Shown piece by piece: positions 54,357-62,482 of a stretch of DNA of 64,000 nucleotides (its first letter is position 1; every line of letters starts with the position of its first letter). The DNA comes from Tepidisphaera sp. (GTDB lineage Bacteria > Planctomycetota > Phycisphaerae > Phycisphaerales > UBA1924), in the NCBI GenBank assembly GCA_016124375.1, contig WGNV01000001.1, positions 124,001-188,000 of the forward strand, written 5' to 3'. The translations under genes and the position numbers were made by a program. Below the pieces are notes generated by a model. It made no database searches. It was not told the origin of the DNA and was given only the letters and a program-made list of their open reading frames with translations.

Positions 54357-54614
54357 CTATCGGCACGACATCTCGAAGTAGCGTTGCTCGGTGCCGCCCT
54401 GGCCGACGATGAACCGGGTGGACTTGCCGCACTTGGGGCAGCGGCAGAGGTAGTGGGTGCCGTCGGCGGAGCGGAGGACGCGGATGTAGGCGTTGGCGCA
54501 GCGGAAGTAGACCTGCAGGGCGGGGCGGGCGTCGGAGGCCGCGTCCGAGGGGGTGGGGGTTGCGGGCGGGCGTTGGCGGCCGCCCGGGTCGATGATGTCC
54601 AGACCATGCGACAT
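54357..54614 (-). CDS. small zinc-ribbon protein
   Basis: An 85-aa protein from the ATG at 54614 (MSHGLDIIDPGGRQ). The second half has FRCANAYIRVLRSADG then CRCPKCGKSTRF, with Cys pairs suited to a zinc ribbon, and ends FEMSCR. It lies 28 nt upstream of the mutM gene on the same strand, so the two are probably co-transcribed. No function is known. Confidence 0.65.
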   Translation of the reverse strand: MSHGLDIIDPGGRQRPPATPTPSDAASDARPALQVYFRCANAYIRVLRSADGTHYLCRCPKCGKSTRFIVGQGGTEQRYFEMSCR

Positions 54615-54961
54615 GCGAGTTGTATCGGCATGCCGAGCGGGTAAGGTTGCAAGGCGAAAGCCGCCGGCGACGCACCGGGCCGCCCATCCGCCCAGAAGTG
54701 CCAACAGGTTGTCATCCGCTGCTCCACAACCCTTCCACAATCCAAACAGAGGTGACATGAGGAGGTGGAAGCCGTCCCCGCGGAGACTTACCATCGGGGG
54801 CTTCTCTCCCCGGTGAGCGGCGAAGGCCGATAGTTGGAGGTAGGGGGAGCGAACCGGTGCGGGCCGTTTCGTGGCAGCCGCCGTACCGGGGAGTCAGGTG
54901 GTCGTCCGCGTCGCGGGCGGCGAAGTGGTGACCCGTTCGGCGCGGGCGTTCGTTCGATTCC
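54615..54961. other. divergent intergenic region
   Basis: A 347-nt gap between the zinc-ribbon/mutM unit (minus) and lpxI (plus). It contains two CCACAA-type sequences near 54723-54740 but no gene, hairpin or promoter that I can support. Confidence 0.4.
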
Positions 54962-55879
54962 ATGCTTCAGACACTGCCAGACCATCCGCCACCTCCCACC
55001 GCGATCGGCCTGATCGCCGGCGGCGGCGGGCTGCCGATCACGATCGCCCGCTCGCTGCGGTCGTCCGGTCACCCCGTGCACGGGCTGGGGTTGGCTGATC
55101 AGTTCGACCCTGAGTTGCCGGGCCTGTGCTCGACCTTCCGCGAGGTGGGGCTGCTGCGGGTGGGTAGTTGGGGCAAGATCCTGAGCAAACTGGGCGTGCA
55201 CCACGCGATCATGGTGGGGCGCGTGGACAAGGCCAAGGTGATGTACGACCCGTGGCGGGTGGTGCGCAACTTGCCCGATTGGCCGACGATCCAAGGGTGG
55301 TACAAGCACCTGCGCTTCGACAAACGTTCGCACGCGGTGCTCGGGGCGATCGCCGACCACCTCGACCGCTGCGGCGTCAAGCTGCTGGATAGCACGGTAC
55401 CTATTCCCGACGCGATGGCCGACGTCGGCGTGATGACCAAGACTCAGCCGACGCCCACGCAGCAGGGGGATATTGAGCTTGCCTGGCCCATGCTCACGCA
55501 ACTGCTGCGCCTGGACATCGGCCAGGCGGTGGCGGTGCGGGAGCGGGACATCATCTGCGTCGAAGCGATCGAGGGGACGGACCGGATGATCGAGCGGGCG
55601 GGGAACCTGTGCCGCCGCCGGGCTTGGACGCTGCTGAAGGGCGCTCGCTTCGGGCACGATCGACGCTCGGACGTGCCGACGGTGGGGATCAACACGATCA
55701 ACAACCTGCACGCGGCGGGCGGCACGTGCCTGGTGCTGTCGGCGGGTGACGTGATCATGCTCGACAAGCCCGAGATGCTGGCGACGGCCGACCGACTGGG
55801 GATCTGCATCCTCGGGCTCTCGACGGCCGACGCCGACCCGCGCACGGGCGAGGTCAAGACGAGCTTCGGGCACGTGTGA
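54962..55879 (+). CDS. lpxI: UDP-2,3-diacylglucosamine hydrolase LpxI
   Basis: A 305-aa protein of the LpxI (DUF1009) family, which makes lipid X in lipid A synthesis and replaces LpxH in many bacteria. Typical blocks are visible: IGLIAGGGGLPITIARSLR, LLRVGSWGKILSKLGVHHAIMVGRVDK, the middle ADVGVMTKTQPT and the C-terminal GINTINNLHAAGGTCLVLSAGDVIMLDKPEM. The start at 54962 is followed by a short non-conserved leader. The next gene begins 4 nt before the stop (GTGA), so they are coupled. Confidence 0.9.
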   Translation: MLQTLPDHPPPPTAIGLIAGGGGLPITIARSLRSSGHPVHGLGLADQFDPELPGLCSTFREVGLLRVGSWGKILSKLGVHHAIMVGRVDKAKVMYDPWRVVRNLPDWPTIQGWYKHLRFDKRSHAVLGAIADHLDRCGVKLLDSTVPIPDAMADVGVMTKTQPTPTQQGDIELAWPMLTQLLRLDIGQAVAVRERDIICVEAIEGTDRMIERAGNLCRRRAWTLLKGARFGHDRRSDVPTVGINTINNLHAAGGTCLVLSAGDVIMLDKPEMLATADRLGICILGLSTADADPRTGEVKTSFGHV

Positions 55880-56496
55880 GCGGGGCTTCTCCAGAACCCA
55901 AGTATGTCGGCCGGGGCGGCGTGAAGTTGCGGCACGCGCTCACGGAGTTCGCGATCGACGTCACGGGGCTCGTGTGCGCGGACTTTGGGTGTTCGACCGG
56001 CGGGTTCACGGATTGCCTGTTGCAGGCGGGCGCGGCGCGAGTCATCGCCATCGACACGGCGTATGGGCAACTGGCGTGGACGCTGCGGAAGGACGCGCGG
56101 GTGGAGGTGCGCGAGCGGACCAATGCGCTGCACGCGGAGGCGCCGGCGGGGGGCGTGGATGTCGTGGTGGCGGACCTGGGGTGGACGCCCCAGAGGCTGC
56201 TGGTGCCGCAGGCGATGAAGTGGCTGAGGCCGGGCGGGCGACTGATCACCCTGATCAAGCCGCATTATGAGTTGAAGGATCGCGGGGGCGAACTGCCCCG
56301 AAAGGGTGTGCTGGAGGAGGCGCGGGCGGAGGAGATCACGCGCGAGACGGTGGCGATGCTGGCGGGCATGGGGTACGAGGTACGCGGGCTGACGAGGTCC
56401 CCCGTGCTGGGCGGGGCGAACGCCAGCGGCAAGGGCGGGGGCAACGCCGAGTGGCTCGGGTTGATCGCGCGAGAAGCGGCGAGCGACGTCGGCTAG
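55876..56496 (+). CDS. TlyA-like RNA methyltransferase domain without S4
   Basis: A 206-aa protein starting at GTG 55876, overlapping lpxI by 4 nt. It contains the FtsJ/TlyA methyltransferase fold: KYVGRGGVKLRHALTEF, then DFGCSTGGFTDCLLQAGAARVIAIDTAYGQL, a VVVADLGWTP loop and LRPGGRLITLIKPHYELK. Full TlyA proteins have an N-terminal S4 RNA-binding domain of about 60 residues before this; here the protein begins directly at the methyltransferase part. The target RNA is unknown. The stop codon shares CTAG with the convergent gene's stop. Confidence 0.8.
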   Translation: MSGASPEPKYVGRGGVKLRHALTEFAIDVTGLVCADFGCSTGGFTDCLLQAGAARVIAIDTAYGQLAWTLRKDARVEVRERTNALHAEAPAGGVDVVVADLGWTPQRLLVPQAMKWLRPGGRLITLIKPHYELKDRGGELPRKGVLEEARAEEITRETVAMLAGMGYEVRGLTRSPVLGGANASGKGGGNAEWLGLIAREAASDVG

Positions 56497-58475
56497 CGAT
56501 CCGGGTCGTTGAGGATGAAATCGACGTCTTTGGAGGCCTTGTTGGGCGAGTACAGGCGCTCTTTGCCGGTGCGGCCCTGGTTGTCGACGCCGTCGGCGGC
56601 GACGCTGTAGAGGATGTAGCCACGGCCATGCGGATCGGTCGCGGGATCGACTCGCTTGTAGCCGAGCAGGTGGCCCGAGTAGGGGTCGAGGGGCAGCGGG
56701 CGGGGCGATTCGGCGGCGACGTCCTGCAGGGACTGGGGGTAGTGCCCGTGGGCCAGGCGGTAGCGCTCGATGCGGATCATGGTGATGGTGCCGGCCAGTT
56801 CGGTGCTGCGCTGGTCGCGGCTGTTGGCGAAGTTGGGGATGAGGTAGTCGAGAGCCGCGGGGATGAGAAGTGACGTATCGTCGCTGGCGGAGATGGTTCG
56901 CGTCGCGGGCGGCTGGGCGGCCTGCTTGATGTACGCGTCGAACGAGCGGTCGATGAACGACTTGTTCTCCCAGTAGAAGCCCAGCCGTTTGGTCTCAAGC
57001 CCCGAGAACGCGCCGAAGAGGTTGGCGATGTCGGGGGAGAAGCGTCCGAAGCGGCACCGGCCAGGCTGTTCGAAGGCCCAGCAGATGGTGTCGGTGACCA
57101 TGAGTTGCTCGCCTTTCAGGGCGTACTCGAACTGGTCGGGCTCATCAATAAGTCGCCAGGCGTGGGGTTCCAAGACGTCGAGCCAGGCCTGGGAAGGAGA
57201 ATCCATGAGCACGATTCGCATGCGTCCCTGGCCGATGCTCTCGATGGCGATGCCGATGAGGTAGTTGATGAGCGTGGGCTGGGAGGAACTCATGCGGGCC
57301 AGGCCGAGATCGATGTCGAGGCTCTGGTCGAACATGGCGAGGTTGTTCCGCTCGCGGGCCAGGTCCATGCGCCCGACCATGAGGCGGGCGAGGTAGCGGA
57401 GACTGGCGCCCGTGCCGAGCGACGGGTTGCTGCTGGCGGGCGAGGCGGAGCGGGACCAGGTGAATGGGAGCACATGGCGGGGACGATGGACCATCTCCTC
57501 AAGCTGATCGAAGAGAGGATCTGAAGCAAAGGAAGAAAGCACGGCCTTGCTGTAGGCCTGGGCGATGCGGGCGTTCTGCTCTTGCTCGCTGTCGCCCTTG
57601 ATGTCTTGACCAATCGATGAGTAGTCGAGGTAGATGGGGTTGCCCTGGGTGTCGTTGGGGTGGGGCACGCCGGCGGCGGTTTCGAGGCTGCCCAGGCGCG
57701 CCCGGAGTGAGTCAAAGACATCCCAGGAGTTGGGGGCATCGGGCTGTACCCCCGGGGGCAGGTGGCTGAGCTGGAGGGCGAGAAAGCCTTCGGGCCCCGG
57801 GCGGGCTTTGGCCGCGGCGTCGGCCTGGATGCGCAGCAGCACCTCGTACGAGACGACGAGCACCAGAAGCAAGGCAGGGACGGCGACGGCGACGCGCTTG
57901 CTCCAGCGGCGGATCCAGCGGCGGCGCGCGGGTGTGAGCCACTTCGGGCCCCGGCGCAGCGAGGCTTCGCTGGGCTGGTAGTGCGTGCGGCCAGACGCAT
58001 CGCTCGACAGTTCGCCCAGCGCGGGATCGACGGCGGTGGTAAAGCCGCACTCGGGGCAGGAGATCTCGTGGGTGGCGGAGACGGTGGCGCCCAGCAGGAG
58101 ATAGCCGCAGGAGTGGCAGTGGCCCCGGGTACGGAGCACGCGGCGAATGCGGCGTCTCAACATCCAATCGCGGCTCCAGAGCCACGCCACACCCGCCGCG
58201 CAATACACAAAGAGCGTCACGAACAGAATGAGAAGCATGGCCCAAAGCGGGGAGCGGGGGCCGAAGGTCGCCGGGGCGTTTTCTTCCGCGAGGTGGGCCG
58301 CCACGCCGAGAGCCGCCGACGCAAGCAGAAAGGCGAGAAACCCGCCGGCGACAACCCGGGCGCGGAACCAGACGGGGCGTCTGGCGGCACGGACGAAGCG
58401 CTCGCAGCGCTCGTCGCTGAAGGCGTCGAGCTCGGGGAACGCACGGTAGATCTTGGACTTGACGAACAGCCGCAT
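56493..58475 (-). CDS. large membrane protein with zinc ribbon, unknown
   Basis: A 660-aa protein from the ATG at 58475, with GGAG upstream. Two helices (about residues 37-60 and 75-100) are followed by a four-Cys ribbon (CHSCGYLLL ... CPECGF, near 120-150), then a third helix near 215-235. A long soluble domain with few familiar motifs follows. The last 100 residues (RYRLAHGHYPQSLQDV, PLDPYSGHLLGYKR, GYILYSVAADGVDNQG) resemble the C-terminal part of type II pseudopilin-like GspG proteins. No family is certain. Overlaps the TlyA-like gene by 4 nt at its end. Confidence 0.75.
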   Translation of the reverse strand: MRLFVKSKIYRAFPELDAFSDERCERFVRAARRPVWFRARVVAGGFLAFLLASAALGVAAHLAEENAPATFGPRSPLWAMLLILFVTLFVYCAAGVAWLWSRDWMLRRRIRRVLRTRGHCHSCGYLLLGATVSATHEISCPECGFTTAVDPALGELSSDASGRTHYQPSEASLRRGPKWLTPARRRWIRRWSKRVAVAVPALLLVLVVSYEVLLRIQADAAAKARPGPEGFLALQLSHLPPGVQPDAPNSWDVFDSLRARLGSLETAAGVPHPNDTQGNPIYLDYSSIGQDIKGDSEQEQNARIAQAYSKAVLSSFASDPLFDQLEEMVHRPRHVLPFTWSRSASPASSNPSLGTGASLRYLARLMVGRMDLARERNNLAMFDQSLDIDLGLARMSSSQPTLINYLIGIAIESIGQGRMRIVLMDSPSQAWLDVLEPHAWRLIDEPDQFEYALKGEQLMVTDTICWAFEQPGRCRFGRFSPDIANLFGAFSGLETKRLGFYWENKSFIDRSFDAYIKQAAQPPATRTISASDDTSLLIPAALDYLIPNFANSRDQRSTELAGTITMIRIERYRLAHGHYPQSLQDVAAESPRPLPLDPYSGHLLGYKRVDPATDPHGRGYILYSVAADGVDNQGRTGKERLYSPNKASKDVDFILNDPDR

Positions 58476-58684
58476 GAGGACTCCGGGGCGAGGGAGCATA
58501 CTTGGGCAGCGGGGAGAAACGCGGGCAGGGCCGACGGGAGGCGGCGCTCGGGTGGTCGTGCGGGCGCGGGTGATACCGAGCCGGGGTATTCGGGTTGCGG
58601 CCCTTCCGCCTGCCGCCGGGCAGCGGACCCCCGCCCCTGGCGTCATTGCCCGGCACGCGGCCCAAACCCCTACACTGGCGGCTC

Positions 58685-59452
58685 ATGCCTCTGCTTCAGG
58701 CTTCCAAACTCCGCAAGACGTACCACGGGCGCGTGGTCGTGGACAACGTGAACTTCGGCGTCGACCGGGCCGAGGTCGTGGGGATTCTGGGCCGCAACGG
58801 CGCGGGCAAGACCACGTCCTTTCGCATGACGATCGGCATGATCGACCCGGATCGGGGCCAGACGCGGGTGATGTTCGACGGGCAGGACGTGTCGCACATG
58901 CCGATGTACCGGCGGGCGCGGGCGGGCATGGGTTACCTCAGCCAGGAGCCCAGCGTCTTCGGGCGCCTGTCGTGTCAGGACAATCTGCTGGCGATCCTCG
59001 AGACCCGCGGGCTGACGCGCACCCAGCGCAAGCAGCGGGCCGCGGCGTTGCTCGAGCAGTTCGGGCTCACGCACAAGGCCCGGCACGCCGCCCGCACCTG
59101 CTCGGGGGGCGAGCGGCGCAAGCTGGAGATCGCCCGGGCGCTCGTGACCGAGCCCCGACTGATTCTGCTGGATGAGCCCTTCAGCGGCGTGGACCCGATC
59201 GCCGTCGAAGAACTGCAGAGCGAGATCCGGCGCTTGGCGGACCGGGGGATCGCGTTTTTGATCACCGATCACAACGTGCAGCAGACGCTGCGGGTGTGCG
59301 ACCGGGCGTACATCATCGAGGCGGGGAACGTGCTGGCCGAGGGCACGCCCCGCCAACTGGTGAACGACCCCATGGTGCGCCGGGCGTACCTCGGGAACCT
59401 CTTCCGGGGCGATGAGTTCGACGGGCCGGGAAGGATGGAGGGCGCCAAGTGA
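58685..59452 (+). CDS. lptB: LPS export ABC transporter ATP-binding protein
   Basis: A 255-aa ATPase of the LptB type, powering LPS extraction from the inner membrane. Walker A is GRNGAGKTT (36-44), the Q-loop region has YLSQEPSVFGRLSCQDN, the signature is CSGGERRKLEIARAL, Walker B LILLDEPFSGVDP and the switch ITDHNVQ. GVDPIAVEELQ and DHNVQQTLRVCDRAYII are specific to LptB rather than to general ABC ATPases. The start is the ATG at 58685. LptF/G/A/C are not in the window. The PEGA lipoprotein gene overlaps its stop (GTGA). Confidence 0.85.
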   Translation: MPLLQASKLRKTYHGRVVVDNVNFGVDRAEVVGILGRNGAGKTTSFRMTIGMIDPDRGQTRVMFDGQDVSHMPMYRRARAGMGYLSQEPSVFGRLSCQDNLLAILETRGLTRTQRKQRAAALLEQFGLTHKARHAARTCSGGERRKLEIARALVTEPRLILLDEPFSGVDPIAVEELQSEIRRLADRGIAFLITDHNVQQTLRVCDRAYIIEAGNVLAEGTPRQLVNDPMVRRAYLGNLFRGDEFDGPGRMEGAK

Positions 59453-59883
59453 GTCGAATCGAGACTCGGAAGTCCCGTCGTTTCCTCATGGCCACGGCTG
59501 TGGCGATCGCGACGGCCTCGCTCGGGGGATGCCTCTCGCGAAAGATCATCGTCACCAGCGATCCGCCCGGGGCGCGGGTCTGGGCCAACGACGTCGAACT
59601 GGGCGAGACACCCCTCGAAGCCGATTTCACGTACTACGGCAGCTATGACGTGTTCGTGAAGAAGGACGGCTACGAACCCCTGCGGGTGAATGTTCCGGTG
59701 GACGCACCGTTTTACGAGTATCCCGGGCCGGACATCGTGGCCAACCTGGTGCCGGGCGGCATCGAGCACTCGGCCAAGTGGAACTTCAAGCTCGAGCCCG
59801 CGCTGGAAAAGACCCAGGACAAGGCCGCCTTTGAAGCGGAAATCGTGGACCGTGCCAACGCGCTGCGCGGGAAGATCGAATAG
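59449..59883 (+). CDS. PEGA-domain lipoprotein
   Basis: A 144-aa lipoprotein starting at GTG 59449. The lipobox is LGGC with Cys28 as lipid site. A PEGA domain follows at once (IIVTSDPPGARVWANDVELGETPLEADFTYYGSYDVFVKKDGYEPLR), a beta-sandwich found in surface lipoproteins. The C-terminal 50 residues are polar. Coupled to lptB by a 4-nt overlap, so it may belong to the envelope export function, though this is an inference from position. Confidence 0.8.
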   Translation: MSRIETRKSRRFLMATAVAIATASLGGCLSRKIIVTSDPPGARVWANDVELGETPLEADFTYYGSYDVFVKKDGYEPLRVNVPVDAPFYEYPGPDIVANLVPGGIEHSAKWNFKLEPALEKTQDKAAFEAEIVDRANALRGKIE

Positions 59884-59902
59884 GCGTGCGCTGCCAGCCG
59901 GC

Positions 59903-60535
59903 TCAGCGGCGCGAGAGCGGGCGCGCCGGCACCCCAACCACCGTCACGCCGTCGGGCACGTCTCGAACCACCGTGGCCCCGGCGCCGATCACGCAGGCAC
60001 GACCGATCCGCACCCCCGGGTTCACGCGGCTGCCCAGCCCCACCAGCGTGTCGGGGCCGACCGTCACGTTGCCCCCCAGAACCGCCCCGGGCGCCACATG
60101 AGCGTTTTCGCCGATCTCGCACTCGTGCTCGATGATGGCGCCGGTGTTGATGATCGCGTGGGGCCCGACCTTGGCGAAGGTGTGGATGACCGCGTGCGGC
60201 CCGACGAACACGCCCGGGCCGACCTTGGCATTTTCGGACACGAACGCGGTGCGATGGGTGATCGCAAAGCTGCGGGCGCCCGCGAGCGATGGCAGCACGC
60301 GCCGTCGCAACGCCAGGTCTCCCAGCGCAAGCATGTACCATGGCTCGAGGGCCGCCGGAATCTCGCGAAGGGCGCCAAGGCAAGGCACGCGAGCGGCCCC
60401 GGCCAGGCGGGCGTCGGGCGCGTCGTCATAAAAACCAACGAGCACCGCGCCCTGCCCGATCGCCTCGGCGACGACCAGGGCGTGCCCTCCGCCACCGATG
60501 AGGACGACGGGATGTGGCGCGTGGCTTTGGCTCAT
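59903..60535 (-). CDS. NeuD-family sugar O-acetyltransferase
   Basis: A 210-aa protein from the ATG at 60535. The N-terminal PglD/NeuD nucleotide-binding-like domain holds VVLIGGGGHALVVAEAI. The C-terminal left-handed beta-helix has hexapeptide repeats (VGPGVFVGPHAVI, AIINTGAIIEHECEIGENAHVAPGAVLGG) with the catalytic His in IEHE. Such enzymes acetylate amino- or dideoxy-sugars for surface glycans. It overlaps the upstream glycosyltransferase by 4 nt (ATGA), so both act together. Confidence 0.85.
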   Translation of the reverse strand: MSQSHAPHPVVLIGGGGHALVVAEAIGQGAVLVGFYDDAPDARLAGAARVPCLGALREIPAALEPWYMLALGDLALRRRVLPSLAGARSFAITHRTAFVSENAKVGPGVFVGPHAVIHTFAKVGPHAIINTGAIIEHECEIGENAHVAPGAVLGGNVTVGPDTLVGLGSRVNPGVRIGRACVIGAGATVVRDVPDGVTVVGVPARPLSRR

Positions 60536-61755
60536 GGCTTGGCGGCCTCCATCACCCAATCCCAGGAGCGTGCGCCGGGCAGCGGGGGAAGGCCGGCTCG
60601 CTCGCGGGCGCGGGCGGTAAAACACGCCAGAAAGTTCTCGATGCTGTTGAACTCTACGAAGCGTCGCCCGGCTTCGGAAAGGCTGAAGCTACCGGAAGCG
60701 TCGAGCGCTTCGCGAATGGCCCGAGCGAACGCCGCCTCGTCGGTGACATCGCAGGTGTAGCCCAGGCCAAAGCCCGTCACATTGTCGCCAACCAGACCCT
60801 GAGGGCTGCTGAGCACGGGCCGCTCGAGCATGGCCGCTCGAACCAGGCTGCTGGACGACCCAACGTGTCCACGTCCCGGCGGATAAGGCGTAGCCATCAC
60901 GTCCATGGCCGCCGAGGACAGTTCGAGCTCCTCCTCGGTCATGTACTTGTCGATTGACACGACTCGTTCGCTGGCCTTGGGACCTTGAGCCTTAATGAGA
61001 GCACAAATCTGTGGCGAGTGCTTGCCTGCCAGGAGCAGTCGATCATCCGGGGCCAGCTCGGCTTGCAAGAATGCCCGGATCAGCAGGTCCATGCCTTTGC
61101 GTTCGTCCATGACTCCAACACAGCCGATCACCCGCCCCCTGGAATCCATCCCCAGGCGATCACGCGCAGCTTCGCGGGTGATTTGCGCCGGCCGCTCGAC
61201 CGGGTCGGGCATGAGGCGCAGTCGCTTCGCCATCGAGGGCTGCTCGCGTCGCATCCAATCCAGCGCGATGCGGTCGAGATGGTGCACGACGCTAAACGGA
61301 GCCCAAGAGGCCGAACGAAGCCAAGCCGCACACCGAAGCCGTTCTTTCAGCCCGCGAGGCGGCTCGTGGGCGTATGACCCTCTCATCATGAGCCCTTCGA
61401 TCTCGACGCCCGCCGGAACCCGCAGCCGCCCAGAGACTCGCGCGAGCCCGGCCCTTTGGATCGTTCCGTCACAGAGAGGCACCACGAGGTGATCGACAGC
61501 GCGGGCGCCGACACAGCGAGCGATCGCGCCCAACGATTCTCGGGTCGGATCCGCCATGTTCGCGACTGAATCTCGAGCCTCCAGCCGGAACGACCCCTCC
61601 AGGGGTTTGATCTGCGTGCGATACTCCTCGCTAGAAACGGCCTGCGTGCTCGTGATGAACGTGACTTCGCCGATCGAGGCGAAGGCCGGAAGAATCCGGC
61701 GCACGTATGTCAGCCGATGTCCTCCCGGGACGAGTTCGAGCACGCCAACGCGCAT
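60532..61755 (-). CDS. glycosyltransferase group 1 family protein
   Basis: A 407-aa GT-B-fold protein from the ATG at 61755 (MRVGVLELVPGGHRLTYV). The C-terminal half has RVIGCVGVMDERKGMDLLIRAF, DRLLLAGKHSP and a final Glu-bearing helix (SSSSLVRAAMLERPVLS), as in GT4-type enzymes. It likely adds a sugar to a lipid-linked glycan. It is the first gene of a two-gene unit with the O-acetyltransferase. The donor and acceptor are not shown. Confidence 0.8.
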   Translation of the reverse strand: MRVGVLELVPGGHRLTYVRRILPAFASIGEVTFITSTQAVSSEEYRTQIKPLEGSFRLEARDSVANMADPTRESLGAIARCVGARAVDHLVVPLCDGTIQRAGLARVSGRLRVPAGVEIEGLMMRGSYAHEPPRGLKERLRCAAWLRSASWAPFSVVHHLDRIALDWMRREQPSMAKRLRLMPDPVERPAQITREAARDRLGMDSRGRVIGCVGVMDERKGMDLLIRAFLQAELAPDDRLLLAGKHSPQICALIKAQGPKASERVVSIDKYMTEEELELSSAAMDVMATPYPPGRGHVGSSSSLVRAAMLERPVLSSPQGLVGDNVTGFGLGYTCDVTDEAAFARAIREALDASGSFSLSEAGRRFVEFNSIENFLACFTARARERAGLPPLPGARSWDWVMEAAKP

Positions 61756-61833
61756 GGGCGAGACAATAGCATGCCGCGCGGCGAAGCTGGACACCGCAAG
61801 CCAGGCCCTCCCGACATGCCAAAGCAAAGCGTT

Positions 61834-62280
61834 CTAAGGGCATTCGCCCCCGGCGATCACGTTGACGAGCGCGTCGGCGTCTCCCTGGTCGGCGGCACCA
61901 TCGTGGTTGAAGTCGGGGTCGACGCCGCTGGGGTTGTCGCCGCCGGCGATCACTTGATGAGAAAGTCGACGTCGTTCTGATCGCAGGCCCCATCACGATT
62001 GGGGTCGGGGTCGCACGAGCGTCGCCAAACGCGGACCAGCCGGCGAGGCCGATGCAGCCGTGCCTGTCGATGATCACAGCGGCACTGAACGCCGATCCGG
62101 CGTCGCCGTCGGCAACGATCGCGCGGGGGAAGCGCCGTGATCGTGATAGATCAAAGCATGCGAGGCCACGCGAGCAAGGCGGGGTCTCGCGTCAGCATGC
62201 GGTCTTCGCCGACGAACGCGTGTAACGAACTGCCGCCCCCGGGACGATGACCGCGCCGTCGCCTAGGGCTCGCACTTGGC
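61834..62280 (-). pseudogene. frameshifted remnant of a dockerin-terminated secreted protein
   Basis: Translating the minus strand in shifting frames gives VADGDAGSAFSAAVIID and CIGLAGWSAFGDA, then CDPDPNRDGACDQNDVDFLIK, a one-base deletion before what should read VIAGGDNPSG, then DFNHDGAADQGDADALVNVIAGGECP and a stop at 61834-61836. This matches the C-terminus of the intact secreted protein at 32.6-32.8 kb (DVNGDGVVDQGDVD, ending AGGPCP). At least two frameshifts are needed, and no start or signal peptide is present. A remnant of a related gene. Confidence 0.75.
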
Positions 62281-62482
62281 CGCTTGGCAATGCGGCGAAG
62301 CGTGCCGCAGATCTGCCGCTCGCCGCGTGATCTTCGGGTAATGTCGACGAACCACCCGGCACCGGGGGCGCTAACGTCTCCGCTTCTCGCACGGGCAGAC
62401 AGGAAGAATGGCGGAAGTGGCGCGGCGAGGCCTGGGGCCGCGCGGCAGAAGGACCAGCGTCAGAACGAAAGGACCGGCGAAG

